From NCBI RefSeq assembly GCF_002283555.1, contig NZ_MVOI01000006.1, positions 700,040 to 764,039 on the forward strand: a stretch of DNA of 64,000 bases. The letters run 5' to 3'. The position numbers were made by a program, and so were the translations under genes. Below the pieces are notes generated by a model. It ran no database searches. It saw nothing but the letters and a program-made list of their open reading frames with translations, and was not told where the DNA came from. The DNA is from Rubrivirga sp. SAORIC476. Its GTDB lineage: Bacteria > Bacteroidota > Rhodothermia > Rhodothermales > Rubricoccaceae. Shown here piece by piece: positions 1 to 8,585 of the stretch. Numbering within the stretch: the first letter of the stretch is position 1; every line of letters begins with the position of its first letter.

Positions 1-28
1 AGACCACACCACCCAACCCTCTCGACTC

Positions 29-256
29 ATGGAGTCCATCGCTCTCGGTTACCTCGCCGCCGGTCTCGGTGCCGGCCTCTGCGTCCTCGGTGCCGGCCTC
101 GGCATCGGCCGTCTCGCCGCCGCCGCCCTCGAAGGCTCGGCCCGTCAGCCCGAGGCTGCCGGTGACATCCGGACCACGATGATCATCGCCGCCGCGCTCA
201 TCGAGGGCGCCACGTTCTTCGGCCTGATCGTCTGCATCCTCATGGCGATCGCCTAG
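29..256 (+). CDS. atpE: F0F1 ATP synthase subunit c
   Basis: Proteolipid subunit of the membrane rotor that carries ions between the a-subunit half-channels. The 75-residue protein has two hydrophobic helices (about 4-34 and 50-74) joined by the polar RQPE loop at 39-42, the family hallmark. The ion-binding carboxylate is E59 in the second helix (LIEGATFF). It is followed by Gly rather than the Ser/Thr usual in sodium-binding c subunits, so proton coupling is the better guess. Length is normal. A strong hairpin lies between this gene and atpF, unlike a tightly packed operon. The a subunit (atpB) is expected just left of the window. Confidence 0.97.
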   Translation: MESIALGYLAAGLGAGLCVLGAGLGIGRLAAAALEGSARQPEAAGDIRTTMIIAAALIEGATFFGLIVCILMAIA

Positions 257-303
257 GTCGCCCCGGGCCGCCGCCTCAGTGGCCCGACCGACCGTGCCCG
301 GGA

Positions 304-333
304 GCACGGCCCCGCCAGAGAGCGGGGCCGTGC
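304..333 (+). promoter_or_regulatory. Perfect 12-bp stem-loop in the atpE-atpF spacer
   Basis: GCACGGCCCCGC at 304-315 pairs perfectly with GCGGGGCCGTGC at 322-333 around a 6-nt loop. No T-tract follows, so it is not a textbook intrinsic terminator. It could attenuate or process the transcript, or protect the upstream atpE message, which is needed in many copies per complex. Confidence 0.6.
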
Positions 334-369
334 ATCATGCCCGACCCTACCCCTTAGACCGCTCTCCCG

Positions 370-879
370 ATGGCTCTCGTCCTCGCCGCCAGCCTGCTCT
401 CGGCCAACTTCGGCCTCGCGATCTGGCTCGGCATCGCGTTCCTGCTCCTGATGATCTTGCTCCGCAAGTTCGCCTGGGGCCCGATCACGTCTGCCCTGGA
501 GGAGCGTGAGAGCACGATCGAGGAGTCGATCACCCGCGCCGAGCGCGCCCTCGCCGAGGCGAAGCAACTCCAGGCCGACAACGAATCGGCACGGCGCGAC
601 GCCGAGCGGCAGGCGCAGTCCATCCTCGCGGACGCCCGCGCGGAGGCCACGCGTCAGTCGGAGGCCGCCACGGCGTCCCTCGACGCCAAGCTGGCCGAGC
701 GCCAGGCCAAGGCCGAGGCCGACATCGACCGCCAGAAGCAGCAGGCGCTCTCCGAGCTCCGCGCCGAGGTGGCCGCCCTGGCCGTCGGAGCCGCCGAGAA
801 GATCCTCCGCAAGGAGATCGACGCGGACCAGCAGCGCGGCCTCGTCGACCAGTTCATCGCCGACCTGCCCCAGAACTAG
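370..879 (+). CDS. atpF: F0F1 ATP synthase subunit b
   Basis: Peripheral stalk subunit linking the membrane a subunit to delta and alpha in F1. The 169-residue protein has one N-terminal membrane helix (about 8-28) followed by a long charged, Ala/Glu/Arg-rich helix typical of the b dimer (about 45-150), and it ends in a short non-helical tail. Length is normal for the family. It follows atpE after 113 nt that contain a hairpin, and precedes atpH after a 75-nt repeat-rich spacer. The ATG start places the membrane helix at the N terminus. Confidence 0.96.
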   Translation: MALVLAASLLSANFGLAIWLGIAFLLLMILLRKFAWGPITSALEERESTIEESITRAERALAEAKQLQADNESARRDAERQAQSILADARAEATRQSEAATASLDAKLAERQAKAEADIDRQKQQALSELRAEVAALAVGAAEKILRKEIDADQQRGLVDQFIADLPQN

Positions 880-882
880 TTC

Positions 883-953
883 CGAGTTGAGAGTCCAGGG
901 TCCAGAGTTCGCCTCTGACGACCCCGAGCTCTGAACCCCGAACTCCGAACTCC
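883..953 (+). repeat. Inverted 7-bp-periodic repeat (hairpin) in the atpF-atpH spacer
   Basis: The spacer is built of degenerate heptamers. The right arm (922-953) repeats CYCYGAA-type units (CTCTGAA, CCCCGAA, CTCCGAA). The left arm (880-914) carries the complementary type (TTCCGAG, TTGAGAG, TCCAGAG). Aligning 883-910 with 926-953 by hand gives 21 Watson-Crick pairs and one G-U in 28 positions, with a 15-nt loop. The array ends one base before the atpH ATG, so any ribosome entry must take place in or beside it. Confidence 0.6.
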
Positions 954-954
954 T

Positions 955-1506
955 ATGGACCCCGTCGCTCGCCGCTACGCCCAGGCCCTCACCGAGGAGG
1001 CCCAGTCCATGGGCGCCCTCGACGCGTCCGACGCCGACGTGGCGCTCCTCACGGAGACCCTGTCCGGCTCGCGGGACCTGCAGGTCGCGCTGACCAGCCC
1101 CGTCGTCTCGCACGACAAGAAGCTGGCCATCCTGAGCCGCCTCTTCGACGGCAAGGTCTCCGACCTCACGTTGCGCTTCCTGAAGCTGCTCGTGTCTAAG
1201 CAGCGCGACGGCCAGATCCCGGCCATCCTCGACGCCTACCGCCAACTCCGCGACGAGCGGACGAACACGGTCGAGGCGCTCGTCCGCACTGCGACCCCGC
1301 TGTCGCCGGACGCGGCCGACCGCCTCAAGGCGGCACTCGAAGCCCGCTCCGGCTCGACGGTCCGCATGGACCTCCGCGTCGACCCGTCGCTCATCGGCGG
1401 CCTCGTCGTCCGGCTGGGCGACGTCGTCTACGACCGCAGCGTCAAGCACCAGCTCGACACCCTCCGCGGCCAGCTCGCTGAGCGCGCCGCCGTCAGTCTG
1501 AACTGA
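955..1506 (+). CDS. atpH: F0F1 ATP synthase subunit delta
   Basis: Delta (OSCP-type) subunit that joins the b stalk to the top of the alpha3beta3 head. At 183 residues it is of normal length. The N-terminal half is helical (starting [16 protein letters not shown], the usual YAxAL motif). The C-terminal domain has the conserved pattern ending with [20 protein letters not shown] at about 150-169. It sits in the canonical atpF-atpH-atpA order and is flanked on both sides by heptamer-repeat hairpins. Confidence 0.96.
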   Translation: MDPVARRYAQALTEEAQSMGALDASDADVALLTETLSGSRDLQVALTSPVVSHDKKLAILSRLFDGKVSDLTLRFLKLLVSKQRDGQIPAILDAYRQLRDERTNTVEALVRTATPLSPDAADRLKAALEARSGSTVRMDLRVDPSLIGGLVVRLGDVVYDRSVKHQLDTLRGQLAERAAVSLN

Positions 1507-1510
1507 TTCC

Positions 1511-1585
1511 TGTTGCGTATTGCGTGCCGCGTCCTCAGCGTCGCCACGCGGTACGAAACACGCAACACGTAACACGAAACACGCA
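1511..1585 (+). repeat. Heptamer array and 22-nt hairpin in the atpH-atpA spacer
   Basis: Right arm: six consecutive 7-mers at 1544-1585 of the type ACACGNA. Left arm: three complementary 7-mers at 1511-1531 (TGTTGCG, TATTGCG, TGCCGCG). Segment 1511-1532 pairs with 1546-1567 using 19 Watson-Crick pairs and one G-U out of 22, around a 13-nt loop. The array ends six bases before the atpA ATG. The word differs from that of the atpF-atpH spacer, but the 7-bp period and inverted layout are shared. Confidence 0.62.
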
Positions 1586-1591
1586 CCCCCC

Positions 1592-3184
<1,593 letters not shown>

Positions 3185-3194
3185 TCCTGACGTG

Positions 3195-3216
3195 GGGGCG
3201 TGTTGCGATACGCCCC
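3195..3216 (+). promoter_or_regulatory. Stem-loop in the atpA-atpG spacer
   Basis: GGGGCGT (3195-3201) pairs with ACGCCCC (3210-3216) around an 8-nt loop, inside the 55-nt spacer. It is shorter than the other atp spacer hairpins and has no T-tract. Confidence 0.45.
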
Positions 3217-3239
3217 TCTCCTGACGCCCCCTTCCACGC

Positions 3240-4163
3240 ATGGCTTCTCTTCGCGACATCCGCAGCCGGATCGGCTCGGTCCAGAACACGCAGCAGATCA
3301 CGCGCGCCATGAAGATGGTCGCCGCGGCGAAGCTGCGGAAGGCGCAGGAGCGGATCTTCGCCGCGCGCCCCTACGCGTTCAAGATCCGAGAGATGATCGG
3401 ACACCTCCGCCAGCGGCTCGACGTGGCGACGCACCCGCTCTTCGAGGAGCGCGAGGGCGTCGGCGGCGCGCTGCTGATCGTGGTGACGAGTGACCGTGGG
3501 CTCGCAGGCGCCTTCAACGCCAACCTCCTCAAGGTGGCCGAGGCGACCATCGCCGAGCGCTTCCAGGCGCAGCGCGACGCGGGCACGCTCCGCATCGTCG
3601 GCGTCGGGCGCAAGGCCCATGAGTACTTCTCGAAGCGCGGCTTCGAGATGGTGGGCGACTACCAGGGCGTCTTCAACGATCTTCGCTTCCCGCTCGCGGG
3701 CGAGATCGTGGACCTTGCCGTGGAGGGCTTCGTCGACGGGGAGTGGGACGTGGTGGAGGTCGTCTACAACGAGTTCAAGAACACGATCACGCAGAACCGC
3801 GTCGCCGAGCAACTCCTCCCGATCCCGGCGGAGACGTTCTTTACGCCGGTCATGGAGGACGCGGCGGATGTCGACACAGACGGCGGCGAGGTCTCGGAGG
3901 TCGAGTACCTCTTCGAGCCCTCGGCCGACGTGCTGCTGGAGCGCCTCATCCCGGAGTATCTCCAGTACCAGCTCTGGCGCGCCTTCCTGGAGTCCAACGC
4001 CTCCGAGCAGGGCGCCCGGATGGTGGCCATGGACGCTGCCACGACCAACGCGGGCGAGCTCCTCAAGGACCTCAAGCTGACGTACAACCGCGTCCGTCAG
4101 GCGGCCATCACGACGGAGATCATCGAGATCTCGTCCGGCGCCGACGCCCTGGCCGCGCAGTAG
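3240..4163 (+). CDS. atpG: F0F1 ATP synthase subunit gamma
   Basis: Central rotor shaft that couples c-ring rotation to catalysis in F1. The 307-residue protein has the classic N-terminal helix (MASLRDIRSRIGSVQNTQQI, then TRAMKMVAAAKL) and the matching C-terminal coiled-coil helix (NRVRQAAITTEIIEISSGA), with a Rossmann-like middle. The middle carries an acidic insertion around residues 205-225 (DVDTDGGEVSEVEY), common in Bacteroidota gamma subunits. It is the last gene here. atpD and atpC are absent downstream, as expected where they head the operon, and a GC hairpin terminator follows. Confidence 0.96.
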   Translation: MASLRDIRSRIGSVQNTQQITRAMKMVAAAKLRKAQERIFAARPYAFKIREMIGHLRQRLDVATHPLFEEREGVGGALLIVVTSDRGLAGAFNANLLKVAEATIAERFQAQRDAGTLRIVGVGRKAHEYFSKRGFEMVGDYQGVFNDLRFPLAGEIVDLAVEGFVDGEWDVVEVVYNEFKNTITQNRVAEQLLPIPAETFFTPVMEDAADVDTDGGEVSEVEYLFEPSADVLLERLIPEYLQYQLWRAFLESNASEQGARMVAMDAATTNAGELLKDLKLTYNRVRQAAITTEIIEISSGADALAAQ

Positions 4164-4189
4164 CGCGACCCTCTCGGGCCGACCCCTTC

Positions 4190-4221
4190 GACCGCCCCGG
4201 TTCTCGCGAGCCGGGGCGGTC
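4190..4221 (+). terminator. Hairpin terminator after atpG
   Basis: GACCGCCCCGG (4190-4200) and CCGGGGCGGTC (4211-4221) form a perfect 11-bp stem with a 10-nt loop, 27 nt after the atpG stop. There is no strong T-run. It separates the plus-strand atp operon from the convergent ankyrin genes. Confidence 0.6.
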
Positions 4222-4252
4222 GTGCGTTGAGGCTCTTCGCCTCGGGTCCCTG

Positions 4253-4273
4253 CACCTCGACACCGAGGCGGGC
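4253..4273. repeat. Dispersed CTCGG-CCGAG palindrome, copy 1
   Basis: Element of the form CACCTCG..CCGAGGCGGGC. It abuts the minus-strand stop codon at 4278-4280 and differs at only two positions from the copy at 7114-7134. Confidence 0.55.
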
Positions 4274-4277
4274 GGGG

Positions 4278-6116
4278 TCAGGGAGCGTCCTCAGACAGGA
4301 GGGCGATCGTCTCGGAGTCGCCGTACTCGAGGGCCCAGTCGAGCGGCGTCTTGCCGGACTCGTCGGTGGCCGAGGCGTCGGCGCCCGCATCCAGCAGCAC
4401 GGATACGAGCGGGCCGAGGCCGTCGGCGGCGGCGTAGTGGAGGGGCGTCATGCCGCCGCCCTCCGTCGCGTTCACGTCGGCGCCTGCGTCGACGAGCAGC
4501 GGGACGAGGTCGGGCTCGAACTGGAGCGCGTACCAGGCCCCGGCGAGGAAGTCGGTCGGGGGTGTCTGGCCGAGCGCGAGCAGCGCGCGCATCAGGGCGG
4601 TGTTCTGGTCATTCGAGGCGGTGCTCCAGGCGCCTTCCGGCCCGTCCTCGGCGAGGAGAGCCTCGGCCTCGGCCTGCGCCATCTCGGCCGTCGTCTGGCC
4701 GCCGCGGGTGCGGAGGAGCGCCTCGACCTCCGGCCACCCCCGCTGGATCGCCACGTCGAGCGCCGTATACGGGTTCTCGCCGACCTGCCCGGTCTCCATC
4801 CCGGCGTCCAGCAGCGCGCGGACCGTCTCGAGGTGACCGAAGTGGACCGCGAAGCCGAGCGCGTTGTAGCCGTAGCCCATGCTCGCGTTGGTCGAGTAGT
4901 CGGGCGAGGCACCTGCGTCGAGCAGCATCTGGACGGCCCCGGCCTCGCCCGCCGCTGCGGCCCAGTGGATCGGCTCCATGCCGAGGAAGGGGTGCTCAGT
5001 CGTGCTCTCGGGAGCCGCGCCCGCGGCTAGCAGCGCGGCGAGTGTGGCGGTGTTTCCCCGCTCGGCGGCGACCTTGACGGCCGGGTGTCCGGCGCCGTTG
5101 ACCGCGTCGAGCGTCGCCCTGCCCTCAGCGAGGACCTGGATCACCGCCTCGCTCGCGCCCACGTGGGCCGCGAGGTGGAGGGGGCCGCCGTCGTCGACGA
5201 AGTCGTCCGAGTAGAAGTCGTCGCCGCGGACGCCCGCGTTCGGGGGCGCTCCCGCTGCGAGCGCGGTGCGGACCGCCTCGGCGTCGTCGTCGAGGATGGC
5301 GAGCAGCAGGTCGGCCTGGGCGAGCGTCTGCGCCTCGCCGACGTAGAAGGAGAAGATGCGCGCCGCGCCGCGTTCGTGGGCCAGTTCGCCCGGCGTCTGT
5401 CCCTGGTTGTCGCGCGTGCCCGTGTCGGCGCCGCGGTCGAGCAGGAGGGCGGTGACGAGCAGCCCGCCCGGCGTGTCGCTGATGGCCCGGTGGAGGGGCG
5501 TCTGGCCACGATCATCGGAGACAGTCGGGTCGGCGCCGCGGTCCAGCAGTAGCGCCACCGTGGTCGCGTTGCCGAACGAGTCGCCGAAGGTGCGGATGGC
5601 GCGACTGAGCGGCGACCGGCCACCCGGCCCGGGTCCCTCGATGTCCGCCCCAGCGTCGAGCAGGACCGTGACCACGTCGTCGGCCCCTTTGAAGACGGCC
5701 CAGCCGAGCGGCGTCGTGCCCTCCTCGTTGCGCGCCTCCAGGTCGACGCCAGCCTCGATGAGGAGACGGGCGGATTCCGGGCTCAGGCCCTCGGCGCTGT
5801 AGCGGAGCGGCGTGTTGCCGGTCGAGTCCGGCAACATCGGGTCGGCGCCGCGCTCCAGCAGCAGGCGGACCGCCTCGGGCCGGTCGTTCGCGGCCGCCCC
5901 GATGAGCGGCGTCCAGCGGTCCAGCCCCATCCCGCGCCCGACCGCGTTCGGGTCGGCCCCGGCATCGAGGGCGCGCGCGAGCGCGTCGGTCCGGCCCTGC
6001 TCGGCGAGGCGGACGACAGCGTCGGGCGCGGGGGGCGTCGGCTGGGCCGTCGCGACGGGAGTGGAGCCGCAGCCTGCGAGGAGGCCGGTCAGGAGGGTGA
6101 AGCAGAGAAGGCGCAT
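4278..6116 (-). CDS. Ankyrin-repeat lipoprotein
   Basis: The 612-residue protein starts with a lipoprotein signal (MRLLCFTLLTGLLAGC, lipobox LAGC with Cys16). It then consists almost entirely of about fifteen ankyrin repeats with the TPLxxA...LLLxxGADP pattern, from about residue 30 to the end; some middle repeats are degenerate (about 240-275 and 470-510). It is probably a periplasm-facing or surface membrane-anchored binding scaffold; no catalytic domain is seen. It lies 23 nt downstream of a second ankyrin gene on the same strand, so the two are probably co-transcribed. Its ligand cannot be told from sequence. Confidence 0.85.
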   Translation of the reverse strand: MRLLCFTLLTGLLAGCGSTPVATAQPTPPAPDAVVRLAEQGRTDALARALDAGADPNAVGRGMGLDRWTPLIGAAANDRPEAVRLLLERGADPMLPDSTGNTPLRYSAEGLSPESARLLIEAGVDLEARNEEGTTPLGWAVFKGADDVVTVLLDAGADIEGPGPGGRSPLSRAIRTFGDSFGNATTVALLLDRGADPTVSDDRGQTPLHRAISDTPGGLLVTALLLDRGADTGTRDNQGQTPGELAHERGAARIFSFYVGEAQTLAQADLLLAILDDDAEAVRTALAAGAPPNAGVRGDDFYSDDFVDDGGPLHLAAHVGASEAVIQVLAEGRATLDAVNGAGHPAVKVAAERGNTATLAALLAAGAAPESTTEHPFLGMEPIHWAAAAGEAGAVQMLLDAGASPDYSTNASMGYGYNALGFAVHFGHLETVRALLDAGMETGQVGENPYTALDVAIQRGWPEVEALLRTRGGQTTAEMAQAEAEALLAEDGPEGAWSTASNDQNTALMRALLALGQTPPTDFLAGAWYALQFEPDLVPLLVDAGADVNATEGGGMTPLHYAAADGLGPLVSVLLDAGADASATDESGKTPLDWALEYGDSETIALLSEDAP

Positions 6117-6139
6117 GTCGATGACGGAGAGGTGTGGGG

Positions 6140-7033
6140 TTACCGAGCCGACAGCAGGGTGGCGATCTCACGCAGCACCGGACGCGCCTCGTCGTCGGTC
6201 CAGTCGGCCTCGGCAAGGTCGGCGGCGAGGTCGGCGGGAGTCTGGCCCTCGGCGGTCGGCGCCGTCGGGTCGGCGCCACGGTCCAGCAGCAGGCGGACCA
6301 CGTCGAGGCGCCCTCCGTAGACCGCGGAGACGAGCGGCGGTGAGGTCATGCCCTGGGCATCGGTGGCGTTGGGGTCGGCGCCTGCGTCCATCAGGAGGTC
6401 GATGAGGTCCGCGTGGCCCGCGTCCGCGGCTTCGTGGAGCGGTCGGTAGAGCGTCATCGTCATCTGGTAGCCGCCTCCGTCGGTCCCGGCCATCGCGTTC
6501 GGGTCCGCGCCCGCGTCGAGCAGCATGCGAGCGGCAGCGAGGTGCCCGGCCGCGGCGGCGACGTGGAGGGCTGTCCGGTAGCTCGCGTCCTGCCGATGCA
6601 CGGCGCCTTCGTCCGCGGTGAGCGCGGCTTCCAGAGCGGCGAGATCGTCGAAGAGGGCGGCTTCGTGGAGCGAGAGCGGGAGCGTCGGCGCCGCGACCAA
6701 CTCGACCGAGAGCGCCTCGACCCTCTCATCCTCGCCCAGGAACGTGGTGGTCCAGGTGCCCGGCTGGGCGTCCGGGACGACGCGGGAGGTCCCGGTGGTG
6801 ATGTAGAACGACACGCCCGGCTCGTACTCCTGCTCGTCCAGTACTGCCCCATCGGGCTGGACGATGGCGACGGGGACGGCGCTCGACGCCGGGCCGTACC
6901 GGTGGTTGGCGACCCGGATCAGCAGGGCGTCGCCTGCGGAAACCTCGACCGTGTGGGGTTCTCCGCGCGCCGTGTCGACCGGCTGGGCGAGGGCAGAGCC
7001 TGAGAGGAGAAGGGCGAGGAGGAGCGGGCGCAT
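6140..7033 (-). CDS. Secreted ankyrin-repeat protein with beta-rich N-domain
   Basis: The 297-residue protein has a signal peptide (MRPLLLALLLSGSALAQ). A beta-rich segment at about 20-110 contains TVEVSAGDALLIRVANH and resembles PPC-type binding domains. Five ankyrin repeats follow (about 118-285), e.g. RTALHVAAAAGHLAAARMLL. It is first of a two-gene minus-strand unit with the ankyrin lipoprotein. Having both proteins exported suggests that they act together in the periplasm or on the surface. Specific role unknown. Confidence 0.82.
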   Translation of the reverse strand: MRPLLLALLLSGSALAQPVDTARGEPHTVEVSAGDALLIRVANHRYGPASSAVPVAIVQPDGAVLDEQEYEPGVSFYITTGTSRVVPDAQPGTWTTTFLGEDERVEALSVELVAAPTLPLSLHEAALFDDLAALEAALTADEGAVHRQDASYRTALHVAAAAGHLAAARMLLDAGADPNAMAGTDGGGYQMTMTLYRPLHEAADAGHADLIDLLMDAGADPNATDAQGMTSPPLVSAVYGGRLDVVRLLLDRGADPTAPTAEGQTPADLAADLAEADWTDDEARPVLREIATLLSAR

Positions 7034-7113
7034 GGGGAGCCGGAGGGCAGGAAGGAGGCGGCAGCCTACCGCCCGGTCTGCCGTCGCGCCTCCCCGTCGT
7101 GGGGGAGTGCCCT

Positions 7114-7134
7114 CACCTCGGCGCCGAGGCGGGC
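7114..7134. repeat. Dispersed palindrome, copy 2
   Basis: CACCTCGGCGCCGAGGCGGGC contains the perfect 14-bp palindrome CCTCGGCGCCGAGG. It lies just downstream of the minus-strand M24 stop codon (7139-7141). Possible bidirectional terminator or REP-like element. Confidence 0.6.
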
Positions 7135-7138
7135 GGGG

Positions 7139-8428
7139 TCAGCGGGAGCGAATCAGGATGAGGTCTTCCTGCGGCGGCGTCAGCCACTCGGCGCCCGTCT
7201 CTGTGATGACCACCATCTCCTCGACCGAGATCGTCTTCGTGTCCTCGCCCTCCAGCGGCCACGCGTGGAAGCCGTCGAAGGCGAACGTCATGCCGGGGCG
7301 GAGGACGTCCAACTGGGCACCTGCAGGCGTCCGCCCAGCCTGCCCGCCGCCGAGGCTCGGCCCAGAGTCGTGCGCCCAATAGCCGACCGGGTGGCCGGTG
7401 CTCCACATGACCGGCAGCGACCCGTTGGCCTCCATCACCGCCCGCTGCGCGCGGTCCACGTCGACGCCGCGGACGCCGGGGCGCATGGCGGCAAAAGCCG
7501 CGCGGCTGCCGCGCTTGGCGGCCTCCCAGCGTGCGAGCGCCTCCGCGGGCGGCTCGGTCTCACCGGGCGCCAGCACGTACGCGAACCGCTGGATGTCCGT
7601 CACCCACATGTCCCCGACGCGGATGCCGAAGTCGGTCTGGATGAAGTCGCCCGGCTGGATGACGCGGTCGGTCGGGTGCGAGTGGCCCCGGTCGCGCCCC
7701 GAGTTGACGGCCGGGTTCTGGTCCGCCGCCCACCCGTCCCCGACGCCCGCCTCGGCCATCTTGGCCTCCAGGAAGTCGGCGATGTCTCGGTCGGTGGTGA
7801 CGCCGGGCACGGCCGCGGCGTAGGCCAGCTCCTGCCAGAGCGCCGTGAGCGAGGCCGCGCGGCGCATGAAGTCCACCTCGGCGGGTGTCTTGACGGACAG
7901 CCACTCGGAGATGAGGCGCTCGGCCGAGACGGTGAACGCCATCCAGTCCGGCCCGAGGCCCTCCTGCATCCGCTCGTACTGGGTCGACGAGAGGCCGTCG
8001 GCGATGGGCGTGCGGCCGCGGTTGATGGCGATGTCGACCGGCGCGTCGTCGTCGATGAGCGCGCGGACGGTCGGCCAGACCGACTCGCCGCGTGGGATCT
8101 CGATCACCTCGTGCAGGCCGATCTCCGCCAGCGCCGTCGCCTCGCCGGAGGGGGACACCGCGACCGAGCGAACGCCCTCGACGGTCCGGAAGAACACGAC
8201 GGCCATCTCGCCGCCTGCGTTCTCGCAGCCCACGTGCCGGGCCATCGGGTCGTTGTCGTTCTCGCGGCACAGGATCAGCCAGGCCTCGACCCCCGCGCGG
8301 TCCATCGCGTCCGGGAGGAGCGTCGCGATCCGCTCGGCGCGAATGGCGGGCCAGGGGTCCGACGCGTCCGACTGCGCCTGGACGGTGGGGGCGAGGAGGA
8401 GGACGAGGGCGGCAGCGAGGGGGCGCAT
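7139..8428 (-). CDS. M24-family Xaa-Pro peptidase-like secreted protein
   Basis: Creatinase/prolidase (pita-bread) fold protein of 429 residues, exported by a signal peptide (MRPLAAALVLLLAPTVQAQ), which also decides the start against a much longer open frame. Visible metal-ligand positions: Asp in QTDFG (about 264), Asp in VTDIQR (about 274), His in GHPVGYWAHD (about 345) and Glu in SVEEMVV (about 400). The position that is normally Glu (GMxFTxEPG) reads FAFDGF here, an Asp. M24 enzymes cleave Xaa-Pro bonds using two divalent metals. Activity is plausible, but the ligand change is unusual. Divergently transcribed from the amidohydrolase gene. Confidence 0.82.
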   Translation of the reverse strand: MRPLAAALVLLLAPTVQAQSDASDPWPAIRAERIATLLPDAMDRAGVEAWLILCRENDNDPMARHVGCENAGGEMAVVFFRTVEGVRSVAVSPSGEATALAEIGLHEVIEIPRGESVWPTVRALIDDDAPVDIAINRGRTPIADGLSSTQYERMQEGLGPDWMAFTVSAERLISEWLSVKTPAEVDFMRRAASLTALWQELAYAAAVPGVTTDRDIADFLEAKMAEAGVGDGWAADQNPAVNSGRDRGHSHPTDRVIQPGDFIQTDFGIRVGDMWVTDIQRFAYVLAPGETEPPAEALARWEAAKRGSRAAFAAMRPGVRGVDVDRAQRAVMEANGSLPVMWSTGHPVGYWAHDSGPSLGGGQAGRTPAGAQLDVLRPGMTFAFDGFHAWPLEGEDTKTISVEEMVVITETGAEWLTPPQEDLILIRSR

Positions 8429-8585
8429 CGGCAGGGGAGAGACAGGGGCCGAGAACCTACGTCGGCCCATCCCCGAAGGCGAGGCTGCCCGCCTCGGCGT
8501 TCCTTCGGCGGAGGAGGCAGGAAGGCCCGCCTCTGCCTGCCCGGCGGTGGTTTCTTGCGCTTCCGTCTTCCCTGCCCGACCGCCC
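8429..8585. other. Divergent intergenic region
   Basis: Spacer of 157 bp between the M24 gene (leftward) and the amidohydrolase gene (rightward), so it must hold both promoters. It is rich in degenerate palindrome-family sequence (CCCGCCTCGGCG near 8489, and a GAGGAGGCAGG/CCCGCCTC pair near 8510-8540). I see no convincing promoter hexamers. Confidence 0.35.

Noticed and set aside
1520-1591. Longer atpA start at 1520
   Set aside because: It would translate the heptamer hairpin into 24 residues unlike any AtpA N terminus. The ATG at 1592 gives a normal start.
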